NCBI GenBank assembly: GCA_029213005.1
Contig: JARGPI010000042.1
Coordinates: 1 to 48,523 of the forward strand
Length of the DNA stretch: 48,523 nucleotides
Direction of reading: 5' to 3'
From: Verrucomicrobiales bacterium
GTDB lineage: Bacteria > Verrucomicrobiota > Verrucomicrobiia > Verrucomicrobiales > DEV007
The notes under the pieces are model-generated. The model was given only the letters and a program-made list of their open reading frames with translations. It was not told the DNA's origin and did no database searches. The translations under genes were made by a program, and so were the position numbers. Each line of letters begins with the position of its first letter. Position 1 is the first letter of the stretch. This document shows positions 17,382-24,375 of the stretch, piece by piece.

Positions 17382-18281
17382 ATGAACCAGCAATTGCCCA
17401 TCTGGATAGGTATTTTGTGTCTCGGCCTGGGGGCGGCAGATCCCGTCCTGTCACAGTCCGCAGCGACTGAGAGGGGATTTCAACTTCGTTCCGTTGCCTG
17501 GCCCGGATTGGGCAAAACGACTGCGGTCTGTGTGGAAAAAGACGGTCTTTACGTCTGTGTTTTGCCGGAAGGGCGGGATAGCGCCGACGGAGATCCCAGA
17601 ATTTTTAACGAAGCGGGTGATGAAATGGCCGCGAAAGTGCTTCATTGCGACTCACACAACGGGATTTGCTTGCTGGAGACATCGCAATCCAAAACCTCAG
17701 AGATCCATTTACCGCTCTCAACCCGGCCCAGCCTCGAACCTGGTGTGGCGCTGACTTCGCTGCTTCCCGAAGCCAGTTTTCAAACCCGTGTTGCCGGGAC
17801 AGATCGTGAGTATCTCGGGAAAGAATTGCCGTCCCCGATGTTACGGGTGCGGGTCCAGGCCGATATGAAATGTGATCCCGGCACTCCGCTGCTCAATGAA
17901 GCGGGAGAGCTCGAGGGGCTCATCTCAAACCGGAAACCGCCCGCTCCCAATGAAGCTCACGCTATCCCTGCCGACGTGATCAGGAAGGTGATTATCGATG
18001 TCGAAAATCATCGCAAATCGGCTCCCGTCTGGGTTGGGATGATTTTCCGCTCCAAATGCTCCACTCCACAGGTCGTGGAGGTGAAAGACGATTCACCGGC
18101 CAGTGACGCCGGATTTCAAGCCAATGACATCGTTCTGGAAGTGAATGATCGAAAAATCGGCGATTTAGGAGATTTGGTGGAAGCCTTGAAATTGCTTCCC
18201 GGCGAGAAAGCTGCCACATTCAAAGTTCTCAGAGAACTCGACGAAAAGGAACTCAAAGTTGTTCCTAAATTCGTAGAGTAG
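17382..18281 (+). CDS. Degenerate HtrA-like protein: inactive trypsin-like domain plus PDZ
   Basis: About 299 residues from the ATG at 17382; a TTG 12 bp earlier (17370) is an alternative start. A signal peptide ends near VLSQSAAT. The middle (about 35-200) resembles a trypsin fold but lacks the triad: where HtrA has GNSGGPL this protein reads CDPGTPLLNEAGELEGLIS. The C-terminal ~85 residues are a PDZ domain (VWVGMIFRS, VVEVKDDSPASDAGFQANDIVLEVNDRKIGDLGDL). It is likely a periplasmic peptide-binding sensor or chaperone rather than a protease. Following a sigma factor and a membrane protein, it could sense envelope stress for that pair (inference). Carbonic anhydrase starts 18 bp downstream. 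Confidence 0.75.
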   Translation: MNQQLPIWIGILCLGLGAADPVLSQSAATERGFQLRSVAWPGLGKTTAVCVEKDGLYVCVLPEGRDSADGDPRIFNEAGDEMAAKVLHCDSHNGICLLETSQSKTSEIHLPLSTRPSLEPGVALTSLLPEASFQTRVAGTDREYLGKELPSPMLRVRVQADMKCDPGTPLLNEAGELEGLISNRKPPAPNEAHAIPADVIRKVIIDVENHRKSAPVWVGMIFRSKCSTPQVVEVKDDSPASDAGFQANDIVLEVNDRKIGDLGDLVEALKLLPGEKAATFKVLRELDEKELKVVPKFVE

Positions 18282-18299
18282 TATATCTGTCACTTTGAA

Positions 18300-18926
18300 A
18301 TGAACATCGACAATATTTTCGCGAACAATCAGCAGTGGGTTCAGAATCGTCTCGAGCTTGACCCCAATTATTTCAAATCGCTCTCGCAAGGCCAGAATCC
18401 TGAGATTCTCTACATTGGTTGTGCCGATAGCCGGGTTTCTGCTGAAGAGTTGATGGGGATATCGCCAGGCGATGCCTTCGTGCATCGGAATATCGCCAAT
18501 ATGGTGCCGAATTCCGATCTCAGCGCCATGTCAGTGATCGATTACGCCGTAGTCCATCTGAAAGTGAATCATATCGTGGTGTGCGGTCATTACTACTGCG
18601 GTGGCGTTAAGGCTGCGATGCAACAGGCTGATCTCGGAATCCTGAATCCCTGGCTCCGGAACATTCGCGATGTCTTCCGGATTCATAAAGATGAGCTCAA
18701 TGAAATCGAAGACGAAGAGGCGAAATACAAGCGGCTCGTCGAGCTGAATGTGCAGGAACAGTGCATCAACGTGATTAAAACGGCAGAGGTCCAGAGCGCT
18801 TACCGCGATCGTCAGCTAACCGTGCACGGCTGGGTTTTCGATATTCATTCCGGCCATCTCAAGGACTTGAAAATTAATTTCAAGAAAGTCCTCGAAGATG
18901 TCATGGAAATTTACCGAATCGTTTAG
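18300..18926 (+). CDS. can: Beta-class carbonic anhydrase
   Basis: 208 residues. Zinc ligands and the catalytic dyad are all present: Cys and Asp-Arg in GCADSRVSAEEL (about residues 40-45), and His and Cys in VVCGHYYCGGVKAAM (about 93-98). FVHRNIANMV and the C-terminal VHGWVFDIHSGHLKDL are family-typical. It hydrates CO2 to bicarbonate for carboxylases and pH balance in the cytoplasm. It is the last gene in the sigma/PDZ run and converges with aroD, with only 13 bp between the stops. Confidence 0.96.
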   Translation: MNIDNIFANNQQWVQNRLELDPNYFKSLSQGQNPEILYIGCADSRVSAEELMGISPGDAFVHRNIANMVPNSDLSAMSVIDYAVVHLKVNHIVVCGHYYCGGVKAAMQQADLGILNPWLRNIRDVFRIHKDELNEIEDEEAKYKRLVELNVQEQCINVIKTAEVQSAYRDRQLTVHGWVFDIHSGHLKDLKINFKKVLEDVMEIYRIV

Positions 18927-18939
18927 GGCGAGCGGACTG

Positions 18940-19629
18940 CTAGAGTTTGCGGATCAACTCGCTGAGTTCGGTCGCAGGCCACTGTCCCGGGGCATTTTCG
19001 GCCTGAAAATAGCCGTAATTTAAGCACGACCCGGCTTTGGCCAACACCAGCCGGGACAATTTTCCGAGTGGGCCCATCCCCATTGCACTGATTGCTTTCC
19101 CGGCCGATCTCCGGCTTTCCACCAGCTCCACTAGCGAATTAAGATCAGCAAACGTCTCCACGACGACGGCGACCTTGGCGATATCCGCTCCCAGCTCGTA
19201 GGCTTGGTCTACGGTCTTTTCGAGGCGAGCTTTCCCCGGAAACCCGGCAAAGTCGTGAAAGGAGGCCACAACCGGGCACCCGATCTCTTCAATGAAGCTG
19301 CTGAATGCCGCTTTTTGGAGGGTGCTGACTTCGATATCAACCAAATCCGCTAACTCCGGGAATTGCCGGTAGATTTCATACCGCCGCGAATCGCTCAAAT
19401 CCCCAATGCCACCTTCCTCCGGAGTCCGGGTGGTGATCAGTCGGCAAACATTTGCCGGGACGGACCGAATCGTTTCTTCGGTTTTGTCGAGATGCCCGCT
19501 CAGGTTATCGAGCCGGAATTCCAACACATCGGGAAGTTCCAGCTGCGCACCATTTGCCAGCAGCTCGAGGTCGGCCTGCTGAGTAATCGTAGCGACCACA
19601 TTAGGTCGATCAGTTTGAAAATTGCTCAC
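18940..19629 (-). CDS. aroD: Type I 3-dehydroquinate dehydratase
   Basis: 229 residues with a GTG start. Class I (Schiff-base) dehydroquinase, third step of the shikimate pathway: 3-dehydroquinate to 3-dehydroshikimate. Visible active-site pieces are LEFRLDNL, CRLITTRTPEEGG, the catalytic His in VVASFHDFAGFP (about residue 125) and the Schiff-base Lys in DIAKVAVVVETFADL (about 152), then the SAMGMGPLGKLSRLV segment. The end (APGQWPATELSELIRKL) matches the usual G-Q-x-x substrate-binding C-terminus. It is monocistronic here. Confidence 0.93.
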   Translation of the reverse strand: MSNFQTDRPNVVATITQQADLELLANGAQLELPDVLEFRLDNLSGHLDKTEETIRSVPANVCRLITTRTPEEGGIGDLSDSRRYEIYRQFPELADLVDIEVSTLQKAAFSSFIEEIGCPVVASFHDFAGFPGKARLEKTVDQAYELGADIAKVAVVVETFADLNSLVELVESRRSAGKAISAMGMGPLGKLSRLVLAKAGSCLNYGYFQAENAPGQWPATELSELIRKL

Positions 19630-19698
19630 CCGCCACTAATGCCCCCTTCGATCCGAAAATCAACGAATCCCGAACCGTGAAATCACAAATAGTTAAGA

Positions 19699-19728
19699 TA
19701 AATTAAAAATAAAGACTTTTTTAATTTA
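19699..19728. other. AT-only hairpin between aroD and the export lipoprotein
   Basis: Perfect 11-bp arms taaattaaaaa / tttttaattta around a short loop, within a strongly A+T-rich stretch (about 19680-19760) of an otherwise GC-balanced region. It lies between two divergent starts (aroD at 19629, the export gene at 19806), so it is more likely part of a promoter or curved-DNA region than a terminator. Confidence 0.55.
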
Positions 19729-19805
19729 AGTTTTGGTGATATTTTATAAATAACCATCAGTTTGATTCTGAAAACCAGATTCTTTTTGTAAAAACACGAT
19801 AGACC

Positions 19806-20948
19806 ATGAAGGCTTTAAAATTTCATCAACTTAACTGGATGCTCCTGTGCACCGCGCTGCTTGGACTCGCAATGAGCGGCTGCACGCCGGGACAATCCGA
19901 TCACGCGAGTGGGGGAAAAAGTCGGGGATCTTTCTTCAAGTCGAAATCGGAAGACCGCGGGAAGGAAATTCCCTGTCATAAAGAAGTCTGTGCCGAGCCT
20001 GAGTTCGAGTGCGTCAAAATCGAGCAGAAGATTTCCTCCTCGTTGCTGAAACCGCCTGCCGGAAAATACCGGGTTGGTCCCGGTGACGAGCTCGATATCG
20101 AGATCGCCGAAGATGCCCAGACCCGAGCCACAGCCAGAGTGATGCCGGACGGAATGCTTTATTACAACGTCGCTAACGGCATCAACGTCAAAGGTATGAC
20201 CATCCGCGAAGTGTCCGATGCATTGGCTTCCAATCTTTCCTACGACTACGTCGATCCCATCGTCACTGTTAACGTGGCGAATGCCGACAGTCAGCGTTTC
20301 TGGATTCTCGGTCAGGTGAAAAATCCGGGGACATTTCCTTTGAAAAAGCCCACGACTTTGATCGCTGCCCTTTCGCAAAGTGAAGGCCTCGGGGTTTCCA
20401 GTTTCGGGAACGAGTCCGAAGAAACCGTCGACCTGTCCCGGGCGATCCTGATCCGTGATAAAAAGCTGATTCCGGTCGATTTTGAAGCGCTGATCGAGGG
20501 CGGTGATATGTCGCAGAACGTGTACATTCATCCGAATGACTATATTTACCTGCCATCACGGCAGTCCAACGCGATTTACGTTCTCGGTGCGGTGAACAGC
20601 CCCGGTGCCGTGTTTTACGACTCCGATGCGTCCCTGCTCTCGGCGATTTCTTCGGCAGGAGGTCCCCGGGCCGATGCCGTGGTAACGAAAGCGATGATCA
20701 TCCGGGGAAGCACCCGCGAGCCTAACGTCAGCGTGGTGAACATTCAGCATCTGATGCGTGGAACGGCTCCGAACCTGAAGGTCAAGGGTGGCGACATCAT
20801 CTGGATTCCCCGCAGCATGTGGACCAACGTAAAGAACTACACCGAGTCAGTCCTCACAACCGCCGCCCAGGCGATCGCCGTTCAGGAAGGCCTCGCAACG
20901 CTCGGCTCCAGTGGTAGCGCCGGAGTGACGATTACCGCGGGTAACTAA
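19806..20948 (+). CDS. Polysaccharide export lipoprotein (Wza/poly-export type) with SLBB domains
   Basis: 380 residues. A lipoprotein signal ends at Cys26 (LLGLAMSGC). The poly-export domain is typical: KYRVGPGDELDIEI, then TVNVANADSQRFWILGQVKNPGTFPL. Two SLBB-type repeats follow (VLGAVNSPGAVFYDSDASLLSAISSAGG). Wza-like proteins form the outer-membrane channel of capsule or exopolysaccharide export. No glycosyltransferase, Wzc kinase or polymerase gene is adjacent, so it is an orphan in this window. The 396-bp gap downstream holds a palindromic element. Confidence 0.92.
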   Translation: MKALKFHQLNWMLLCTALLGLAMSGCTPGQSDHASGGKSRGSFFKSKSEDRGKEIPCHKEVCAEPEFECVKIEQKISSSLLKPPAGKYRVGPGDELDIEIAEDAQTRATARVMPDGMLYYNVANGINVKGMTIREVSDALASNLSYDYVDPIVTVNVANADSQRFWILGQVKNPGTFPLKKPTTLIAALSQSEGLGVSSFGNESEETVDLSRAILIRDKKLIPVDFEALIEGGDMSQNVYIHPNDYIYLPSRQSNAIYVLGAVNSPGAVFYDSDASLLSAISSAGGPRADAVVTKAMIIRGSTREPNVSVVNIQHLMRGTAPNLKVKGGDIIWIPRSMWTNVKNYTESVLTTAAQAIAVQEGLATLGSSGSAGVTITAGN

Positions 20949-21027
20949 TTTTTCCATCTAGTTAGGCTGAGACCGGCTGCGCTATTCAGTGCAGTCGGTT
21001 TTTGCTGTTTACAGGGCCTTTTCTAAG

Positions 21028-21066
21028 ACTGTACAGGGTACAATGCGTGACTGTACCCTGTTAAAC
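21028..21066. repeat. Two-copy 22-bp-period palindrome array (locus B, left end of composite element)
   Basis: Copy 1 (21028-21044) is ACTGTAC-AGG-GTACAAT, with one mismatched pair. Copy 2 (21050-21066) is ACTGTAC-CCT-GTTAAAC, decayed in its right arm. The spacer is gcgtg and the spacing is 22 bp. A third decayed unit lies at 21219-21235 on the far side of the inverted repeat. Confidence 0.88.
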
Positions 21067-21235
21067 ATTTCGCAGTGCCAAAGGCGCGATTCAAACTAGC
21101 CCGGGGGCAGCGCCTTCAGCGCTGAAACTACTTTTGTATCAGAAACCGGGGCGCTGCCCCGGGCTAGGTTGAATCAGCCCTTTGGGCTTTTTGATCTCTG
21201 GAATGACAGATGCGAAATATTTGACCCTGTACAAT
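21028..21235. repeat. Composite REP/MITE-like inverted-repeat element
   Basis: About 208 bp between the export gene and a 73-residue ORF. The core arms are 21088-21114 and 21150-21175: read as reverse complements they agree at all but one base plus one extra G, with the shared stretch CTAGCCCGGGG-CAGCGCC. Symmetry continues outward through ccaaagg / cctttgg, then aacatttcgca / tgcgaaatatt, to the palindromic units at both ends. The central loop contains a perfect 12-bp palindrome ttcagcgctgaa (21115-21126). No ORF for a transposase lies in it. It resembles REP elements mobilised by RAYT-type (TnpA-REP) transposases; that assignment is inference. Confidence 0.85.
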
Positions 21236-21344
21236 CCTATACTCGGTATATTCAGTCTGGAAACTGATTCCCACGGTTGAAATTAGTATTTGATAAACCT
21301 CTCGGGGTTGTTAACCGTTTAGTGAACCTAATATTAAATTAGTT

Positions 21345-21566
21345 ATGGAATTATCAAAATACATCGAAGCGCTCACCAAAGCATTAGCTGAGAAACTGAA
21401 CTTCCCGGCGGTTGCCACGGTTGATGCCTATATGAGCAGCGAAGGAACCCTTCATGGCGGCAGTGTCGCTATTGACGGACAGAAGTTTAATCTGGGCAAT
21501 CTGTTCTCTCAGAACAGCGCTGAGGCCAACGGCGTCCGGGTTCGCTTCAACATCAATGTTGCTTAA
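21345..21566 (+). CDS. Small protein of unknown function (73 residues)
   Basis: No family recognised. It is a soluble, compact small protein: an N-terminal amphipathic helix (ELSKYIEALTKALAEKL) is followed by beta-like segments (EGTLHGGSVAIDGQKFNLG and GVRVRFNINVA). It is believed real because an intrinsic terminator follows 48 bp after the stop, an AT-rich leader precedes it, and codon use is like its neighbours. It stands alone between the palindromic element and the convergent cytochrome gene. Confidence 0.65.
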   Translation: MELSKYIEALTKALAEKLNFPAVATVDAYMSSEGTLHGGSVAIDGQKFNLGNLFSQNSAEANGVRVRFNINVA

Positions 21567-21614
21567 TTAAGACTGATCCGGGTTTTACCCGTATTAACAC
21601 GCACGAAAGAAAAG

Positions 21615-21649
21615 CTTCGCATGTGGTTACAAATGCGAAGTTTTTTTTT
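21615..21649 (+). terminator. Intrinsic terminator after the 73-residue gene
   Basis: Stem cttcgcat (21615-21622) / atgcgaag (21633-21640), loop gtggttacaa, then nine T (21641-21649). An A-rich stretch on the 5' side could let it work for the opposite strand as well. Confidence 0.88.
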
Positions 21650-21667
21650 CAATCGGCGGCCGATCTC

Positions 21668-22642
21668 TTAATTGAAATTGATCTTAGCTTCGGGAAGGTT
21701 TTTCCCGAGTGCTTTGGCACCTTTCTGGGTCGCTTTGGAACCCCAGAGATAAACGGAACGCAGGCTTTTGATGCTTTCGAGATGCTTCAGTCCGGCATCC
21801 GTCACCTGAGTTCCATACAGGTTTAGATAACGGAGGTTTTTGAGTCCCTTGAGGTCGGCGAGCCCTGCGTCGGTGATACCGGTTTTGTGCAAATCGAGGC
21901 GAACGAGACGCGGCATTTTCGCGACATCGGCTAAAACCGCGTCAGTGACCTGGGATTTCGAAAGGTCGAGGTGAGCGACTTGATCACTGATCGCATTCAC
22001 CGTTTTGATCTTCTCGTCGGTGGCGTCTTCTGCTGTAAGGCGGTAGTCGACGGCAAGCAGAGGGCTCGTGGTCGATAGTGGCATCACTCGTCCGCCCGAT
22101 GCGGTGACATCTTTCCAGGCATCCTCTTTCAGCGGTTCGAGCCCTTCCGACAGTGATTTGTACATTTCCTGAATCTCAGAGACCGGGATTTTGCCGCCAT
22201 CGTTTGAGACCTCAGTGGGTTTGCCCTCCAGATTACCGGCCCAGCCTCCAAAATCGGCACCTTCATCAATCCACTTGGCGAGCAGTTTTTTCTCTTCGTC
22301 GGTGAGAGGATCGGCTTTTCCGGTTGGAGGCATAAAATCATCGTCGTCCTCCGGGAGTGTCACTCTGAAGTAAAGGTCGCTGTGTTCCGAATCGCCGGGT
22401 TTCAGCGCCGCTCCGCCTTCACCACCAGCCATAATCGCCCAGGCACCGTCGAGTCTCAGACCGGCTTTCGGTTTTTTCACCCTGCCGTTTTCTTCGTAAG
22501 GAGCTTTGTGGCATTGCACGCACTTTGAGTCGAGGATCGGCCAGATCTGTTTTTCAAAATCCACTTTGATTTGCGCAGAGAGTTGAATGGAAGTGGCGCT
22601 GGAAATCACCAATAAGACCGTGGCGTAAAAGAGCTTTTGCAT
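21668..22642 (-). CDS. Exported planctomycete-type cytochrome c protein with leucine-rich repeats
   Basis: 324 residues with a signal peptide (residues 1-23, ending IQLSAQ). A planctomycete-type cytochrome domain follows: FEKQIWPILDSKCVQCHKAP with the heme motif C-V-Q-C-H (about residues 41-45), AGLRLDGAWAIMAGGEGG, and DDDFMPPTGKADPLTDEE carrying a likely Met ligand. The C-terminal third holds three or four leucine-rich repeats of the ...LDLHKTGITDAGLADLKGLKNL type. Similar proteins in PVC bacteria are taken to be periplasmic, with unclear electron partners. It is convergent with the 73-residue gene and divergent from yceH. Confidence 0.9.
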   Translation of the reverse strand: MQKLFYATVLLVISSATSIQLSAQIKVDFEKQIWPILDSKCVQCHKAPYEENGRVKKPKAGLRLDGAWAIMAGGEGGAALKPGDSEHSDLYFRVTLPEDDDDFMPPTGKADPLTDEEKKLLAKWIDEGADFGGWAGNLEGKPTEVSNDGGKIPVSEIQEMYKSLSEGLEPLKEDAWKDVTASGGRVMPLSTTSPLLAVDYRLTAEDATDEKIKTVNAISDQVAHLDLSKSQVTDAVLADVAKMPRLVRLDLHKTGITDAGLADLKGLKNLRYLNLYGTQVTDAGLKHLESIKSLRSVYLWGSKATQKGAKALGKNLPEAKINFN

Positions 22643-22770
22643 GGTAAAAACTATGTTTTGCGAGGATCATTTTGGCAACAGGATAGATGCGCCAGACGGA
22701 TGGGTGGAAATATAGGGCTCAGATCGTTTCCACTGCTTGAAGTCACTGAAGAAATCTGAAATATTCCCTT

Positions 22771-23499
22771 ATGTCCGAAGATGAAATTGAAGATGAGGGC
22801 GGTGCCGGAGTTATCTCCTCAACCGAAGAAAGCAAAATCCCTCAACTGACTTTTGCAGAATCCAGAGTTTTGGGGTGTCTTCTTGAAAAGGAAGCGACCA
22901 CGCCGGACAATTACCCGCTGACACTCAACTCATTGCATTCGGCATGTAATCAGTCGAGCAACCGGCATCCAGTCACGGACCTGGGGACGGATGAGGTTAG
23001 CGAGGCAATGGAAGGGCTTCGTTACAAAAACCTCGGCCTGTTAGTCCATCAGGCTGGAGCGAGGGTTCCCAAAAACAAACACACCATGGAGGACGAGTTC
23101 CCCTACATGACGAAATCCCAAATGGCGATTCTTTGTGTTTTGATGTTGCGGGGACAGCAGACTGCCGGTGAAATCCGGCAGCGAACCGAGCGGATGCACC
23201 CCTTTTCTGATCTCGAAGCGGTCGAAAATCAGCTCGAAGCTTTGATCAACAACAAGCCGGAACCTCTCGTAAAGCGCATTCCTGCCGGCGGGGGACGTCG
23301 GGTCGAGACGTTCGTCCATCTCCTCTGTGGCGATGTGGAAATCCAGGATATCGCTCCGGTTCACGCTGCCGTTGCCGCTCCTGCAAAGGCGGCGCCGGGA
23401 CGAATTGAAGAACTGGAACACGAGGTCGCGGAGCTGAAGGAAACCGTGATCGGTCTGAAGACTGAGATCGATGATATTCGGCAACAACTTGGGATTTAA
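22771..23499 (+). CDS. yceH: YceH family protein (DUF480)
   Basis: 242 residues. The family signature is LTFAESRVLGCLLEKEATTPDNYPLTLNSL (about 26-55), followed by a second winged-helix unit (MTKSQMAILCVLMLRGQQTAGEIRQRTERM). A C-terminal coiled coil (RIEELEHEVAELKETVIGLKTEIDDIRQQL) is seen in many homologues. The two winged-helix modules suggest nucleic-acid or protein binding; the function is not established. It stops 3 bp from the convergent xdhC stop. Confidence 0.93.
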   Translation: MSEDEIEDEGGAGVISSTEESKIPQLTFAESRVLGCLLEKEATTPDNYPLTLNSLHSACNQSSNRHPVTDLGTDEVSEAMEGLRYKNLGLLVHQAGARVPKNKHTMEDEFPYMTKSQMAILCVLMLRGQQTAGEIRQRTERMHPFSDLEAVENQLEALINNKPEPLVKRIPAGGGRRVETFVHLLCGDVEIQDIAPVHAAVAAPAKAAPGRIEELEHEVAELKETVIGLKTEIDDIRQQLGI

Positions 23500-23502
23500 C
23501 GC

Positions 23503-24375
23503 TCAGAGCGACTGGTTTTTTACCTGAATCATCTGAGCGGCAATACTGACGGCGATTTCCTCCGGAGTGTGGCTTTTGATATTTATCCCTATCGGCGCAG
23601 TAATTGCGTCGAGCGGGCCGAATTCGTTCCTGAGGATTCGAATCTTGCTGGCGCTCCCCATCAGTCCGAAATAGCGAAACGTTTTATGCCGCAACCTGCT
23701 GAGCACGATGCGATCGACGTCGATTCCGAAAGTCACCGCGACAATATAGCTATTATCTCCCTCCGGAATTGAGCGGAGGGAATCGTCCAGATTGCCGATA
23801 TGCTTTTTGGAGACAAAGGTGTTTTGTGCCAGCGTGTTCAGTTCCGCTCTATCGTCGAAAATCTCTATATTGAAGTCGAGCTGGGACAGCGTTCGGGAAA
23901 GCGCGAGACCAACATGGCCGGCCCCGATGAGGTAGGCGGTGTTTTTTTCGGCGAGTGGAATGACAGCCCAGTATGGGCCCCCGGGTAATTTACTGTGGTA
24001 GTTAAACCCCGATGAGGAAAGGGTATAGTAACCGTTTGGCCCGAATTCCACTGTAAGCTTTTCGGGATCGACAAATACCAGTGCAACGGATTGTTCGCCT
24101 GAGCAGATCAATCCGGAGAAGTCCTCGCCACTCCCGGGGCGGTGAACCTGACGAATTAATTCCGGGCGGATATCATTAGTAGCTAACTGCCGTCGCGCTC
24201 TTTCGACCAACTGTTGCTCCATGATGCCTCCGCCGATTGATCCGTGCAGTTCGCCTGACCTACGGACCGCCATGGCGAAACCGGTCCGCCCGGGGCTGCT
24301 CCCTTTGCTTTCCGTGACATATAGTAACGCGACGGTGGAAGCTGACTCTCTGATGAACTGCCAGACATCCATCAC
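23503..24375 (-). CDS. xdhC: XdhC family molybdenum cofactor insertion protein
   Basis: 290 residues. The N-terminal XdhC/CoxI region is typical (VTESKGSSPGRTGFAMAVRRSGELHGSIGGGIMEQQLVERA), and the C-terminal Rossmann part has AYLIGAGHVGLALSRTLSQLDFNIEIFDDR. XdhC binds molybdenum cofactor, protects it in its sulfurated form and inserts it into xanthine dehydrogenase. The 4-bp ATGA overlap with xdhB places it last in the purine operon. Confidence 0.93.
   Translation of the reverse strand: MMDVWQFIRESASTVALLYVTESKGSSPGRTGFAMAVRRSGELHGSIGGGIMEQQLVERARRQLATNDIRPELIRQVHRPGSGEDFSGLICSGEQSVALVFVDPEKLTVEFGPNGYYTLSSSGFNYHSKLPGGPYWAVIPLAEKNTAYLIGAGHVGLALSRTLSQLDFNIEIFDDRAELNTLAQNTFVSKKHIGNLDDSLRSIPEGDNSYIVAVTFGIDVDRIVLSRLRHKTFRYFGLMGSASKIRILRNEFGPLDAITAPIGINIKSHTPEEIAVSIAAQMIQVKNQSL

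Noticed and set aside
21239..21249. Palindrome-like atactcggtat next to the composite element
   Set aside because: It lacks the GTAC core and does not sit at the 22-bp step, so it was not counted as a repeat unit.
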